This document shows positions 42,869 to 53,912 of a stretch of 64,000 bases of DNA, piece after piece. The stretch's first letter is position 1. Each line of letters opens with the position of its first letter. The notes under the pieces are model-generated. The model was not told the DNA's origin. It did no database searches and saw only the letters and a list, made by a program, of their open reading frames with translations. The stretch lies in assembly GCF_017354945.1 (NCBI RefSeq), contig NZ_CP071503.1, forward strand, positions 2,852,001 to 2,916,000, written 5' to 3'. Origin of the DNA: Shewanella avicenniae (GTDB lineage: Bacteria; Pseudomonadota; Gammaproteobacteria; Enterobacterales; Shewanellaceae). Position numbers and translations under genes: made by a program.

Positions 42869-44434
42869 CTACCACCAAACAGTATAGAAACAAATCAAAA
42901 TCAAGGAGATAACCACTGCGTTGACACGATAACTCACATCAGTTGTAAAGTTGATGTCATTCAATGGAATGCTGTGCTCATGATCCTTTCCTTTGCCTTC
43001 GAACAATGAAATAACCACGGCCAGCACTAAGCATGTTAGGAATACATAGCCAACACGATCCATAAATGGCACATCAGGCAGCCAGAATTTGGCTGCTGCA
43101 GACAACGCAGCCGAACCGATAGCCGCAGCCAGCGCACCGTTAGCGGTGGTCTTTTTCCAGAACATCCCCAGCACAAATAACACCACAATCCCCGGAGTGA
43201 AGAACCCGGTGAACTCTTGAATAAATTGGAACGCCTGTTCAGCTTTACCCAGTAGTGGCTGAGCAGTGACCAATGCCACCAGCAACGCCAGCACACTGGC
43301 GATACGTCCAACTTTTACGTAGTGATGCTGTGTTTTATGACGACGCATCAGTGCATACAAATCCATGGTAAAAATGGTTGAAATACTGTTGGTCATCGAC
43401 GCCAAGCTGGACAGAATTGCCGCGACTAATGCAGCAAAAATAAGCCCTTTCAAGCCCACAGGCATCAGTCCCATCAACTGTGGATAAGCTTGATCAGGTC
43501 GGTCAAGCGGTGGCAACAACACTACAGCCGCAATCCCGGGTAATACCACCAACACAGGCATCAACAACTTAAGGAAAGCTGCGAAGGCAATCCCCTTGCG
43601 CGCCTCTTTCAAGTCTTTTGCTGCCAGCGCCCGTTGAATAATGTATTGATTGAAGCCCCAATAGGACAAGTTCATTACCCACATACCGCCAACAAGTACC
43701 GAGATACCAGGTAAACTTGCGTAATTAGGACTATCAGCCGTAAGGATCATGTCAAACTTTTCAGGCAGCTTAGTCATCAAGATATCAAAGCCGGCAACAA
43801 TACCTTTGCCATCGCTGACCAGTTGCAACGAGATATACGAGAGGAACAAACCACCCGCCACTAAGAGCAGTACTTGAATGATGTCGGTCAATGCCACAAC
43901 CTTCAAGCCGCCATAGAGCGAGTATGCCAGTGACAGTGCCGCCAACAGCACTAAACTAGCGGTAATGTTTAGTCCAGTGAGCGTGTTAATAGCTAACGCG
44001 CCCAGCCACAACACGGCCGTCAAGTTAACAAACACGTACACCGCCAACCAGAACAGTGCCATCGTCAGTCGTACACGATTATCATAGCGGTGCAGCAAAA
44101 ATTGCGGCATGGTGTAAATCTTACGTTTTAGGAAAATCGGTAGGAACCAAGCACCTACGATAATCAGCGTCAATGCGCCCATCCACTCATAAGATGCAAT
44201 GGCTAGGCCGATGGCGTACCCAGAACCGGACATACCGATCACTTGCTCAGCAGAAATATTCGATGCCACCAGCGAGGCGCCAATCGCCCACCAAGGTAGA
44301 CTATTGCCCGCTAAAAAATAATCATTGGTATTTTTATCGTGCCCTGGTTTATCTCGAGATACCCACCAAGCCAGACCTAGTAAGATGACCACATACGCGG
44401 CAAGGATTGCAAAATCCAATGGGGCTAACAACAT
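42869..44434 (-). CDS. Sodium/sugar symporter, SSS family (galactose/glucose type)
   Basis: A 521-aa membrane protein with ~14 hydrophobic helices. SSS signatures are present: GASLVASNISAEQVIGMSGSGYAIG (50-74, Na+ and sugar site) and the later GG-L-K-V-V-A-L-T-D segment. Most similar in layout to vSGLT-type galactose transporters. Third gene of the galT-galK-symporter operon, SD AAGGAG. It would bring periplasmic galactose in for GalK. Confidence 0.92.
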   Translation of the reverse strand: MLLAPLDFAILAAYVVILLGLAWWVSRDKPGHDKNTNDYFLAGNSLPWWAIGASLVASNISAEQVIGMSGSGYAIGLAIASYEWMGALTLIIVGAWFLPIFLKRKIYTMPQFLLHRYDNRVRLTMALFWLAVYVFVNLTAVLWLGALAINTLTGLNITASLVLLAALSLAYSLYGGLKVVALTDIIQVLLLVAGGLFLSYISLQLVSDGKGIVAGFDILMTKLPEKFDMILTADSPNYASLPGISVLVGGMWVMNLSYWGFNQYIIQRALAAKDLKEARKGIAFAAFLKLLMPVLVVLPGIAAVVLLPPLDRPDQAYPQLMGLMPVGLKGLIFAALVAAILSSLASMTNSISTIFTMDLYALMRRHKTQHHYVKVGRIASVLALLVALVTAQPLLGKAEQAFQFIQEFTGFFTPGIVVLFVLGMFWKKTTANGALAAAIGSAALSAAAKFWLPDVPFMDRVGYVFLTCLVLAVVISLFEGKGKDHEHSIPLNDINFTTDVSYRVNAVVISLILICFYTVWW

Positions 44435-44455
44435 ACTGCGTTCTCCTTGGAGTTT

Positions 44456-45616
44456 TTAAGATTGGGCTACAATCTCGGCACCGGCCGAAGGCTGACAAAC
44501 AAACACATCCGCCACTAACCCTGTTTGCTCCGGATAGTTGGCGGCGATCTGCGCTTTAACTTCGGCAACCATATCGTGTGGTACCAACGCCACCACGCAC
44601 CCACCGAAACCGCCACCGGTCATGCGGACTCCGCCGCGATTGCCGATAATGCTATGCACCAGAGACACCAAGTAATCGATTGGTGGAACGGTGATTTCAA
44701 AATCATCACGCATCGACGCGTGAGATTCAGCCATTAATTGGCTGAGGGTTGTAATGTCATCATTTGCCAATGCCTCTGCTGCCGCGAGCGTACGCGCATT
44801 TTCGGTCACAACATGGCGAACGCGACGTGCGGTCACATCGTCGAGCTCAGCAAAGATATTGCCTATGGCATCGATGTCTAAGTCGCGCAGCGCCTTAACA
44901 CCATAATGTTCGGCACCAGCTTCACATTGTTTACGGCGGGTGTTGTATTCACTGCCAACCAAGCCACGTTTAACGTTGGAGTTAATGATCACTACGGCCA
45001 GTTCTTGCGGCATAGCAAATGCCTTGCACTCTAATGAGCGACAATCGATCAACACCGCGTTACCTTGTTGCCCCTGAGCTGAAATCAACTGATCCATGAT
45101 ACCGCTGTTACAGCCAACAAAATGGTTCTCAGCTTGCTGCCCAGTAAGCGCAATCTGAGCAAGGCTCATCGGCTGTTCGGCCAGCGTTGTGAGGGTCAAT
45201 CCGAGAGACACTTCCAGTGCAGCAGATGAGCTAAGACCTGCACCCTGAGGCACGTTACCGCTAATTGCCAGATCGCAACCAACCAGCGCGATATTTTGCC
45301 GCTGTAAACTCAGCACCACGCCACGGACATAATTGGCCCATTGATAATCAGCGTGATGTTCAATGCCAGTCTCTAACGAGATCTCATCCAACTGATTATT
45401 GTAATCAGCTGCAATCACTCGAATAACATTGAGGCCATTCTTACGTGCCAGGACATGGGTATCGAAGTCGATAGCACATGGCAGCACGAAGCCATCGTTA
45501 TAATCCGTATGCTCGCCTATCAAATTTACTCGGCCTGGGGCACGGAAATGGTAATCGGCAGTGGCCTTGAAATGTGCAGAAAATAGCTGATTGAGTTCAG
45601 CGACTGTCAGACTCAT
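44456..45616 (-). CDS. galK: Galactokinase
   Basis: A 386-aa GHMP kinase phosphorylating galactose at C1. Motifs: galactokinase signature [15 protein letters not shown] (28-42), ATP-binding [11 protein letters not shown] (~125-135), and [13 protein letters not shown] (~335-347). Usual length. ATG overlaps the galT stop (ATGA) and is coupled; 21 bp separate it from the symporter gene. Confidence 0.97.
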   Translation of the reverse strand: MSLTVAELNQLFSAHFKATADYHFRAPGRVNLIGEHTDYNDGFVLPCAIDFDTHVLARKNGLNVIRVIAADYNNQLDEISLETGIEHHADYQWANYVRGVVLSLQRQNIALVGCDLAISGNVPQGAGLSSSAALEVSLGLTLTTLAEQPMSLAQIALTGQQAENHFVGCNSGIMDQLISAQGQQGNAVLIDCRSLECKAFAMPQELAVVIINSNVKRGLVGSEYNTRRKQCEAGAEHYGVKALRDLDIDAIGNIFAELDDVTARRVRHVVTENARTLAAAEALANDDITTLSQLMAESHASMRDDFEITVPPIDYLVSLVHSIIGNRGGVRMTGGGFGGCVVALVPHDMVAEVKAQIAANYPEQTGLVADVFVCQPSAGAEIVAQS

Positions 45617-46683
45617 ACGTCACCTTTTTGTACTGATTTGTAATGAATTGGAGACTGTTGACGCAAGCGTTCAGCCGCTTGCTCTGGCGTCATGTCACGT
45701 TGGGTTTCTGCCATCATTTCATAACCCACCATAAATTTTTTCACGGTAGCGGAACGCAGTAATGGCGGATAAAAATGGCAATGCATTAGCCAATGTGCCC
45801 GCGCTGATTCATCTTGATATTGCGCAGAATAAGGCGCGACGTGCCATCCCATCGAATAGGGAAAAGCGCACTGAAATAAATTGTCATAACGGATGGTGAT
45901 TTGTTTGAGAATATCGGCCAGCGTTTGCTGTTGGGACGACGATAACTCTTCCATGCGCGTCACATGTGTTTTGGGCAGTAGCAAAGTTTCAAACGGCCAC
46001 GATGCCCAATAAGGCACAACAACTAGCCAGTGTTCGTTTTCTACGACGGTGCGAGCGCCATCTGCAAGTTCACGCTCAACATATGCCTGAAGCAGATTTT
46101 TACCATGCTGAGCTAAATATTGGCGCTGTGATTCATCGGTTTTTGCCGGCAGAGTTGGCACCGAGGTACACGCCCAAATTTGTCCATGTGGATGAGGATT
46201 GGAGCAGCCATTAATGGCGCCTTTATTTTCAAACACCTGCACCCAAGCATACTGCTGTGATAACTCACGATACTGCGCAATCCACTCTTGGATCACCGCA
46301 GCAATTTGCTCATTAGATAATTCAGGCATGGTCAAACTGTGATCTGGCGAGTAACACACCACACGGCTCGTACCTCGCTCAGATTCCATCACGAACAAGC
46401 CATCATCATTACGGATTGCGGCTGGAGTGTCTTGATGTAACGCAGCAAAATCATTGGTAAATACAAAAGGTTTACTGTAGTTAGGGTTAATATCACCTGT
46501 GATACGCTTGTTGCTCGGGCATAAAAAACAACTGCTATCGTAGTGGGGAATATCATCCGTCGCGGGGGCTTCAACCTGTCCCTGCCATGGTCGTTTTGCA
46601 CGATGCGGCGACACCAACACCCAATCCCCTGTTAGCGGATTATAACGACGATGGGGGTGCTCTTTTACATCAAACTCTGACAT
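45613..46683 (-). CDS. galT: Galactose-1-phosphate uridylyltransferase
   Basis: A 356-aa enzyme from ATG 46,683 ([21 protein letters not shown]), exchanging UMP between UDP-glucose and galactose-1-phosphate. The catalytic HPHGQIWA motif (nucleophilic His) and the Zn-binding Cys pair CFLCPSN near 50-56 are visible. It opens the galT-galK-symporter operon; no galE is in the window, so the epimerase must be elsewhere. Confidence 0.97.
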   Translation of the reverse strand: MSEFDVKEHPHRRYNPLTGDWVLVSPHRAKRPWQGQVEAPATDDIPHYDSSCFLCPSNKRITGDINPNYSKPFVFTNDFAALHQDTPAAIRNDDGLFVMESERGTSRVVCYSPDHSLTMPELSNEQIAAVIQEWIAQYRELSQQYAWVQVFENKGAINGCSNPHPHGQIWACTSVPTLPAKTDESQRQYLAQHGKNLLQAYVERELADGARTVVENEHWLVVVPYWASWPFETLLLPKTHVTRMEELSSSQQQTLADILKQITIRYDNLFQCAFPYSMGWHVAPYSAQYQDESARAHWLMHCHFYPPLLRSATVKKFMVGYEMMAETQRDMTPEQAAERLRQQSPIHYKSVQKGDV

Positions 46684-47820
46684 TACAAACCTCAACTTCT
46701 GTCAATCTGTAGTACTGCTATAACCTTACGGACTCTTTAGTCATTGGCCGCCAACTTGCTGCCCATATCGTGGCATGGTCATCCTTGAATGGATGACCAA
46801 TACGGAGCCACAAGGCGACTTGTTCCGTACAGTTGACCATTGGCTTCTGGTTAAATATCTCAATATCGTCACCAGAAGTTGCTGCCAATTGGATGACCTA
46901 GTTGCACAATAAATTTGCGGCATTATCTAGCAATTGCGCGCAAACAAATAGTAGGCATTGTTTCAAAATCGAATTAAAGCAAAGGAGTTTTACTAATCGA
47001 CTAATTTTCAAACAACATATTAAAATAATGAAAAATCGAGCTCGGCATACTTATTTAACGCCTTAAGGGTTTCATAGGTTTCCCTTAGGTTAGCGCTTTA
47101 ATTTCAAATCCTAACGTGCAAACTTTCAGTCATTTAATTCTTAACATGGTGTTTTTTATGATTCGCCAATTCTGGTAAAGATGCCGCCTCTATATTGTTT
47201 ATTTAAAGCATAAAGCGGTTACCAAATAACAGTTAAAATCATGTATATCCTTGTTTCTCATCAATCCTAAAAGTCAGCAATTCAAGATGACTTAGGGCTT
47301 GGTTATCATTGATTCTTTTATAGCAAGGTTTTAGCTAAGTTGATGAAGGCGTCAATGAGAGATGTCGATCAGAACTGTAATTAACGTTTCATTTAACCAA
47401 TTTAGGACTCTAATCCATTTGCCACCCATACTATTCGCAAAAATTATTATTTCAACCTATTTAGTAAATAAATCCATTAGAAACCATCTGGTCTAAGCGG
47501 TTAGCTAGCAGAAACAGCTGAACCAATCCGCAGCATCTCTCGCCACACAAGGCTATTAGCCAAAAGTATTAGTTCTAACAGTTGACTATTCGTAGGAATA
47601 ATACAAAACCGTAATCTAAACAAAAAACATAAAATAATCCATTTTCTTTCCTTTATTCCTCCATGTTAAGAAGATGTTGGCCACGTTAGGATTTGCGAAC
47701 ATTTTCTCTACACCAGCCAAATGACCAATAGTGCTGCTGAATTTGAGAATGTTACATAAATCTTTCATTTGCTCGTGCAGCAATGGTTAGCCGAGTTTTC
47801 CATTTGGGGGGAACATCTGA
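46684..47820. promoter_or_regulatory. 1.1-kb control region between galT and the TonB-dependent receptor gene
   Basis: Non-coding, AT-rich, with divergent genes on both sides. Two LacI-family operator-like boxes with the core AAnCGnTT occur: TAAAGCGGTTAC (47,211-47,222) and CTAAGCGGTTAG (47,493-47,504), the second almost a perfect palindrome. A short frame near 46,780-46,908 reads MVILEWMTNTEPQG..., unrecognised and possibly a decayed gene fragment. A strong GGGGGGA precedes the receptor ATG. Confidence 0.55.
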
Positions 47821-50550
47821 ATGAAAAGAATTACGCATAAGAAAACCGTTTTAGCGTTATTGATTGGGGCATCGCTTAACGTCTCTGTTAATGCACAAGA
47901 AAATACATCAACAACCAAAGAAACTGCTGATACAGACAATATTGAAGTTATTCAAGTTACAGGTTTGCGTGGTAGCAACCTGCGTGCTTTAAATAACAAA
48001 CGTTATTCTGCAACCGTCGTTGACGGTATTTCCAGTGAAGAACTGGGTAAATTCCCTGACCAGAACGTTGCTGAATCTTTGCAGCGTATTACGGGTATTT
48101 CCATCGATCGTAGCGGTGGTGAAGGTCGTTTCATCACAGTTCGTGGTCTTGGCCCAGAGTTTAACTCTGTTTTATATAATGGCCGTATTCTAGCAACTGA
48201 GAACTCTGGCCGTGAATTCAGCTTCGACATTCTGGCGGCAGAAGCGATCAGTGGTGCGGATGCCTACAAATCGTCAACCTCTGACCTATTAACGGGTGGT
48301 ATCGGTGCGACGGTTAACCTGACTACAGCTAAACCTATGGACACCCTTGGAACTCAGGCAGCGATTAGTGCTAAGAGTACCTACGACACTCTGGCAGAGG
48401 ATTACTCACCACAGATTTCAGGTGTGTACAGCTACTCAAATGAGACCTTCGGTGCACTGGTGTCGTTGAACTATGTAAACCGAAACTACCGCATACAAGA
48501 AGCTGCCATTGACGGTTGGATGGAGCGTGATTTCAGCTACATTCCTAACAAGAGTGGCCCGGGCGATTTTGCGCACGTTATGGCACCACGTAACATCGAC
48601 TTCCGTGACGACCAAGGTGATCGTGAGCGTATTGGTGGGACAGTCGTTATTCAGGCTCGTCCTAATGAAAATGTATTGCTGACCGCCGATCTTCTTTACT
48701 CAAAGTTCACTGTTGATTCATCCGTTATGACTGCGGCAAGCTGGACCCACGACTGGGTAGAAGGTTTTGATTCTGCCTATGTAGACGAAAACAACACTAT
48801 GCTGGCGTACTCCTACGCTAACGATGTTGCAGGTCTGTCTTCCGACTTTGTACAGCAAGCGTTTAACCGTCCAACTGAAACACGTCAAGTGGGTCTGAAC
48901 ATGGAATGGTTTGTTAACGACGCGCTGCAAGTCACTGCTGACGTATCCTACTCTGATGCAGTTAACGATGCAGGCGGTACCGGTCAGTTCGTTATTGCTG
49001 GCGTACCTAACGCTAACCCACGTTATGATTACACCCATGGCGGCGATTACGGCAGTCTGACTTATGATAATCCGATGGGTGCAGATTTAATGCGCAGCCA
49101 CTCATTGTATTTCAGCGGTCAGGATGTCAGTGACCAAATCACTCAGTATCGTCTGGATGGTAAATACACATTAGGCTATGAATTCGCTGAAGTAGTTCAC
49201 TTCGGTATCTATGGTTCAAGCCGAACTAAAGATCGTCAAAGCTATGATAACGGTACAAACGGAAACGTATTCTCTGGTTACGGCTTCGACGTACCAGATG
49301 AATTATTCCAATCTGTTGACCAAAGCGATTTCCTCAGCGGTGGCGCACCGGCAACTTGGTTTACTTTCGACCCATTTGCATACGCCGATTACCTGTGGTC
49401 AGAATCTAACATCCGCGAAAACATCATCAATGCTGGCAATGGTTATGCCGACAGCATCATGCTGCGTCGTGAACTAGGCGGTCCATACGCTCGCCCAAAT
49501 CGCAACACGATTGCAAAAGTATCTGAAGACGTGTTCGAAGCATACGCTCGTTTAGACTTCAACACTGAGATGTTCGACATGCCGCTGTCTGGTAACGTAG
49601 GTCTGCGTTATTCGAAAACCGATATTGAAGCAGCAGGTTACAGTGCATTGGTCACCGACATCTATCCTGTAGTAGGCGATGACACGCTACTCAACCTGAC
49701 CTTGAGCGACACAATGCGCTTGGTTGAGAAGAACGATTACGATTACTTCCTGCCTTCTTTAAACCTGAAGCTGGATGCTACTGATGACCAAGTAATCCGT
49801 TTTTCTGCCACTAAATCGATTGCCCGTCCTACGTTGACTCGTATGACTCCAGGTATGAGCGGATACAGCGGTCGTCTAAATGCGTCAACTGCCTACGGTG
49901 GTAACCCGCAACTATTGCCTTACGAGTCTGTGAACTTCGATTTGGCATGGAACTGGTACTACGGCGAAGCAAGCTACGTCGGTGTAACTGCATTCCACAA
50001 GCGTGTTGATAACTTCATTTCGTCAGTAACACTGCCGGAAGTCATTCTGGAAGGTAATCAATACGGTGAGTTCCTCGTAACCCGTGAACGCAACGCAGAA
50101 GCTGCGAACATCAAAGGTCTCGAACTGGCACTGCTACATACTTTTGATAGTGGTTTTGGTTTTCAGGCAAACTACACCTTTGTTGACTCGGATGACGATT
50201 TCGATCCAACCGACAACACGAATACGTTTGCACTGGAAGGTTTGTCAGACTCTTACAACCTGATTGGTTTCTACGAAAAGGATGACCTTCAAGTACGTAT
50301 CGCCTATAACTGGCGTGACGAATATCTTGCCCAAGCAGTTGGTGGTTACAGCCAACCAGTCATGGTCGAAGCATATGGTCAGCTCGATTTCACAGCGACG
50401 TACAATGTGACTGAAAACCTGTCGGTATTCCTTGACGGAACTAACGTACTGGACAACGAAGGCAGAAGATTCTCTATCTATGAAGAACGTCTACTGAACT
50501 TCAACAAAAGTGGTGCCCGCTTCTCATTAGGTGCTCGTTACACCTTCTAA
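47821..50550 (+). CDS. TonB-dependent outer-membrane receptor, probable galactoside importer
   Basis: A 909-aa receptor. Signal peptide MKRITHKKTVLALLIGASLNVSVNA, a TonB-box-like IEVIQVTG (about 42-49), then a plug domain with FPDQNVAESLQRITGISIDR and the VRGLGPEFNSVLYNGR motif (about 75-125). A 22-strand barrel follows, ending in the terminal Phe of GARYTF. It belongs to the Caulobacter/sugar-type TonB receptors of marine bacteria. Its location opposite the Leloir operon and beside the galactose regulator points to beta-galactosides or galactose oligomers; the substrate is inferred. Confidence 0.93.
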   Translation: MKRITHKKTVLALLIGASLNVSVNAQENTSTTKETADTDNIEVIQVTGLRGSNLRALNNKRYSATVVDGISSEELGKFPDQNVAESLQRITGISIDRSGGEGRFITVRGLGPEFNSVLYNGRILATENSGREFSFDILAAEAISGADAYKSSTSDLLTGGIGATVNLTTAKPMDTLGTQAAISAKSTYDTLAEDYSPQISGVYSYSNETFGALVSLNYVNRNYRIQEAAIDGWMERDFSYIPNKSGPGDFAHVMAPRNIDFRDDQGDRERIGGTVVIQARPNENVLLTADLLYSKFTVDSSVMTAASWTHDWVEGFDSAYVDENNTMLAYSYANDVAGLSSDFVQQAFNRPTETRQVGLNMEWFVNDALQVTADVSYSDAVNDAGGTGQFVIAGVPNANPRYDYTHGGDYGSLTYDNPMGADLMRSHSLYFSGQDVSDQITQYRLDGKYTLGYEFAEVVHFGIYGSSRTKDRQSYDNGTNGNVFSGYGFDVPDELFQSVDQSDFLSGGAPATWFTFDPFAYADYLWSESNIRENIINAGNGYADSIMLRRELGGPYARPNRNTIAKVSEDVFEAYARLDFNTEMFDMPLSGNVGLRYSKTDIEAAGYSALVTDIYPVVGDDTLLNLTLSDTMRLVEKNDYDYFLPSLNLKLDATDDQVIRFSATKSIARPTLTRMTPGMSGYSGRLNASTAYGGNPQLLPYESVNFDLAWNWYYGEASYVGVTAFHKRVDNFISSVTLPEVILEGNQYGEFLVTRERNAEAANIKGLELALLHTFDSGFGFQANYTFVDSDDDFDPTDNTNTFALEGLSDSYNLIGFYEKDDLQVRIAYNWRDEYLAQAVGGYSQPVMVEAYGQLDFTATYNVTENLSVFLDGTNVLDNEGRRFSIYEERLLNFNKSGARFSLGARYTF

Positions 50551-50565
50551 GCAGCACGTAGAACT

Positions 50566-50595
50566 AAGTCACCCCAGTCTGTACTGGGGTGACTT
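50566..50595. terminator. Bidirectional terminator between receptor and araC-type gene
   Basis: A perfect 13-bp stem AAGTCACCCCAGT (50,566-50,578) with ACTGGGGTGACTT (50,583-50,595) and a 4-nt loop. It serves convergent genes. Confidence 0.85.
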
Positions 50596-50611
50596 ATTGC
50601 CAGAACGATAC

Positions 50612-51508
50612 TCAGTACATCTCAATGATCAAGCTGAACGCCTTGCGATAAATTTTTGGCGACACTTGATTATGACGTTTAAACAATCGGGAAAAATAAA
50701 ACGCATCGTTGTAGCCCAGTGATGCAGCGATTGTCTGAATAGGTTCATTGGTAAGTTTGAGTTTGTCGCAGGCTGACTGCATCTTTAGACGAGTAAAAAA
50801 CTCCAGTGGCGGAACATTCATTTTAGCTTTGAAGAGCGCAGAGTAATGGGTGGGTGACCAACCAGAAATTTCTGCTAGTTGCTCCAACGTCAGCAACCGG
50901 TGCAGACTTTTTTTCATGACATCCACTGTTTTCTCAATGCGTTCTTCTACGCCCTGCTGACTCGCCTTAATAGAGCGCTGATACAACTTACAGATCCCTA
51001 AAAAGTGCGCCAGACTGGTAGATAAGCATAACAAACTGGTGTGAGTGAATCCGCTTTCAGTATGTTGATAAACATCCTCAAAAGCATCCATTAGCCCAGC
51101 AATGTTCGGAATGTTAATGATGGGTTCGTGTTCAGTGATTTGAAGCTCTTCCAGATAATGAGAAAACATATTTCCGCGAACATGAAACCAGAATATTGTC
51201 CAAGGATTATCATTATTTGCTTCATAAGAGTGTTCACATTCTTTCGGTATCACAATCATATGCCCGGGCTTCAGATGCCACTCATTGCCATTAAAACTGC
51301 ATGTCCCACCACCGGCCAGACAAACAATGATTATCGATTCAGGCACACCCTCACGACGCTTTACATAATGGCCTTTTACCGACTGAAACATACCAATGTG
51401 AGTGGGGAATAAACTGGCACAAACTGGCTTTTGAAATGCCGTTTCAACAATAGCGGGCGGGACCACAATTAAACGTTGTCCAGGGAACCCTTCTGACATT
51501 CTTTGCAT
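50612..51508 (-). CDS. AraC-family transcription regulator
   Basis: A 298-aa protein. N-terminal ~170 residues form a cupin-like sugar-sensing domain (GHMIVIPKECEHSYEANNDNPWTIFWFHVRG). The C-terminal ~100 residues contain two helix-turn-helix motifs: LEQLAEISGWSPTHYSALFKAK and IQTIAASLGYNDAFYFSRLFKR. Divergently placed, it is 148 bp from the galactose-dehydrogenase operon, so it probably activates it and possibly the receptor in response to galactose or an intermediate. Confidence 0.93.
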   Translation of the reverse strand: MQRMSEGFPGQRLIVVPPAIVETAFQKPVCASLFPTHIGMFQSVKGHYVKRREGVPESIIIVCLAGGGTCSFNGNEWHLKPGHMIVIPKECEHSYEANNDNPWTIFWFHVRGNMFSHYLEELQITEHEPIINIPNIAGLMDAFEDVYQHTESGFTHTSLLCLSTSLAHFLGICKLYQRSIKASQQGVEERIEKTVDVMKKSLHRLLTLEQLAEISGWSPTHYSALFKAKMNVPPLEFFTRLKMQSACDKLKLTNEPIQTIAASLGYNDAFYFSRLFKRHNQVSPKIYRKAFSLIIEMY

Positions 51509-51656
51509 AGGTTATCCACCAAGTACGAAAATCATAAAATAGTACATGCTATACGACTTTTTATCCATTTTTAAATTGGCTTAACAACACTATAGTCGGT
51601 AGCAATTTAAGAAATAAATTGCAGTAGAACTGCATGCAGGAAACAGGTAATTCATT
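51509..51656. promoter_or_regulatory. Divergent control region, araC-type gene and De Ley-Doudoroff operon
   Basis: AT-rich 148 bp with no ORF. Contains the likely binding sites of the AraC protein and both promoters; I could not pick a definite direct-repeat operator. The only obvious symmetry is an imperfect TGCAGTAGAACTGCA near the 3' end (about 51,621-51,635), which is close to the start of the dehydrogenase gene. Confidence 0.45.
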
Positions 51657-52436
51657 ATGGGTCAAAGATTACTCGACAAAGTCGCCATCGTTACTGGTGC
51701 GGCTATGGGAATTGGCGCTGAAGTCGCCCGAACATTCGCCAAAGAAGGCGCTAAACTTGCTTTATTCGATACTCAATACGGCACTCTGGAAGCATTAAAA
51801 GAAGAGCTGATTACCCAGTACGGATGTCAAATCAACATTTACAAAGTCGATGTCGGCAATGAAGAAGTCGTCAATGCAGCCATTGCTGATGTTATCGCAA
51901 CTTACGGCCAAATCGATGTGCTGGTAAACAACGCAGGCACCAACGTGTTTAACACGATTTTAGACCTGTCGCCGGAAGATTGGCAGCGTTGTATCTCGGT
52001 GAATCTGATGGGTGCGATTAACTGTAGCCGAGCCGCCATCCGTCACATGCTGGCTAAGAACTACGGTAACATTGTCAACATTGCTTCCGTACACGGCCAT
52101 AAAATTGTCAGAGGTGCTTTCCCTTACACAATTTCCAAACATGCCATTATCGGTATGTCCCGTTCACTGGCCATCGAATATGCAGATAAAGGCATTCGCG
52201 TGAACTCTATCTCTCCGGGCCTTATCGAGACGCCGCTGGCACAGAGCTTCTTCGACAGCTGCGAGGATGAAGCTGCTGAGCGCGAAAAGCAACGTCAGAT
52301 CATCCCTGTTAAGCGCTTCGGCCAGCCAGAAGAAGTCGCGGCCACCGCGCTATTTCTAAGTACTGACGAGGCTCGTTTTATCAATGCCACCGACATTTTG
52401 ATCGATGGCGGTCGCAGTCAGGTTTACTGCGACTAA
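51657..52436 (+). CDS. SDR-family galactose/glucose 1-dehydrogenase
   Basis: A 259-aa short-chain dehydrogenase. NAD(P)-binding TGAAMGIG (14-21), NNAG (~89-92) and catalytic Ser...Tyr-x-x-x-Lys in IVNIASVHG and FPYTISKHA are intact. First gene of the galactonate operon, so the likely reaction is D-galactose to galactonolactone with NAD(P)+. Substrate is inferred from context; related SDRs act on glucose, fucose or arabinose. SD GGAAA-like. Confidence 0.88.
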   Translation: MGQRLLDKVAIVTGAAMGIGAEVARTFAKEGAKLALFDTQYGTLEALKEELITQYGCQINIYKVDVGNEEVVNAAIADVIATYGQIDVLVNNAGTNVFNTILDLSPEDWQRCISVNLMGAINCSRAAIRHMLAKNYGNIVNIASVHGHKIVRGAFPYTISKHAIIGMSRSLAIEYADKGIRVNSISPGLIETPLAQSFFDSCEDEAAEREKQRQIIPVKRFGQPEEVAATALFLSTDEARFINATDILIDGGRSQVYCD

Positions 52437-52488
52437 CACATAGTAAGTAAAACTACTGCGATTAACGAATACAGATTTGGGTATTTTT

Positions 52489-53898
52489 ATGAGTTATCAG
52501 GATATGCAAAGCCCTAAAATCAATACCGCGTTTATCTGGCTGATCAGCATGACAGCCGCCTGTGGCGGTTTACTCTTTGGTTATGACTGGGTGGTCATTG
52601 GTGGTGCCAAGCCATTTTACGAAGTGTATTTCAATGTTGATTCACCTACCTTGTCAGGTTGGCTGATGTCCTCTGCACTGATTGGCTGTATCTTTGGAGC
52701 CATGTGTGCCGGTGTACTGGCTGATAAGCTAGGCCGTAAATACGCACTCATTATTTCCGCACTGTTGTTTATCGTTTCTGCCGCGGGAACCGCTTTGGCA
52801 GATAGCATCACGCCATTCGTGCTGTACCGTATTCTTGGTGGTGTAGGCATTGGTTTAGCATCCACAGTGTCGCCCATGTATATCTCTGAGATCAGTCCCG
52901 CTGATCGCAGAGGGAAACTAATTTCTCTGAACCAGCTGACTATTGTGATCGGTGTACTAGCTGCACAACTCATCAACCTGATGATTGCTGAGCCAGTAGA
53001 CGGCGATATCGCGCTGGATTCTTGGAACGTAGTAGAAGGCTGGCGATATATGTTTGGCGCCGAACTGATCCCTGCCGCATTATTCTTTGTGCTGATGTTT
53101 CTCGTCCCTGAATCACCACGCTGGCTGGTGAAAGCCGGTCGTCATCAGGAAGCGGGTAACGTACTGGGTAAGATTGGTTCCGGCGACTATTCAGCTAACA
53201 GTCTTGCTGACATTCAGGCAAGCTTTACCCAGGAAACCACTAAGTTTTCATTATCCGATCTTAAGTCAGTTAAGCCGCTGCTAATCATCGGTGTTGTATT
53301 AGCCTCGTTCCAGCAATGGTGCGGCATTAACGTTATCTTTAACTATGCTCAGGAAATTTTCGCTTCTGCAGGTTTTGACGTTAACGATACGCTGAAGTCC
53401 ATCGTCGCCACCGGCATTATCAACCTAGTGTTCACTATTCTGGCACTGCCAATGGTAGAAAAAATGGGCCGTCGTACCTTGATGATTATCGGTTCAGCGG
53501 GGCTGGGTGTTATTTACCTTATCATCTCTGGTATGTATATGATGGGCATCGATGGTCTGCCATTGCTGGCCATGGTGTTGGTTGGTATTGCTACTTATGC
53601 AATGACACTGGCGCCGGTTACATGGGTACTGCTGGCGGAGATATTCCCTAACCGCGTACGCAGCGGTGCGATGTCGGTGTGTACGCTAGCATTGTGGCTA
53701 GCATCGTTTGGCCTAACATTCACCTTCCCGTTCCTGATAGAAGCGTTTGCCGCCTCAGGCAGCTTCCTGTTCTATGCGCTGATTTGTTTCGTTTCCTTCC
53801 GCTTTATCTGGCTTTACGTGCCGGAAACAAAAAAGCTGACCTTAGAACAAATCGAGAAAAATCTGGCCGGTGACAAACTGGTCTGTCAAAACCGCTAA
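52489..53898 (+). CDS. MFS sugar porter
   Basis: A 469-aa protein from ATG 52,489 ([12 protein letters not shown]); a TTG further up is less likely. Twelve predicted helices with sugar-porter motifs: [19 protein letters not shown] (between helices 2 and 3), [10 protein letters not shown], and [12 protein letters not shown] in the centre, then [13 protein letters not shown] at the end. Encoded within the De Ley-Doudoroff operon, it probably imports galactose by proton symport, duplicating the role of the Na+ symporter. Confidence 0.93.
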   Translation: MSYQDMQSPKINTAFIWLISMTAACGGLLFGYDWVVIGGAKPFYEVYFNVDSPTLSGWLMSSALIGCIFGAMCAGVLADKLGRKYALIISALLFIVSAAGTALADSITPFVLYRILGGVGIGLASTVSPMYISEISPADRRGKLISLNQLTIVIGVLAAQLINLMIAEPVDGDIALDSWNVVEGWRYMFGAELIPAALFFVLMFLVPESPRWLVKAGRHQEAGNVLGKIGSGDYSANSLADIQASFTQETTKFSLSDLKSVKPLLIIGVVLASFQQWCGINVIFNYAQEIFASAGFDVNDTLKSIVATGIINLVFTILALPMVEKMGRRTLMIIGSAGLGVIYLIISGMYMMGIDGLPLLAMVLVGIATYAMTLAPVTWVLLAEIFPNRVRSGAMSVCTLALWLASFGLTFTFPFLIEAFAASGSFLFYALICFVSFRFIWLYVPETKKLTLEQIEKNLAGDKLVCQNR

Positions 53899-53912
53899 CA
53901 AGAACATCCATC

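Noticed and set aside
46741..46923. 60-aa minus-strand ORF and the opposite short frame in the galT-receptor gap
   Set aside because: Neither has a ribosome site or recognisable similarity; they are mentioned only as a possible gene remnant.
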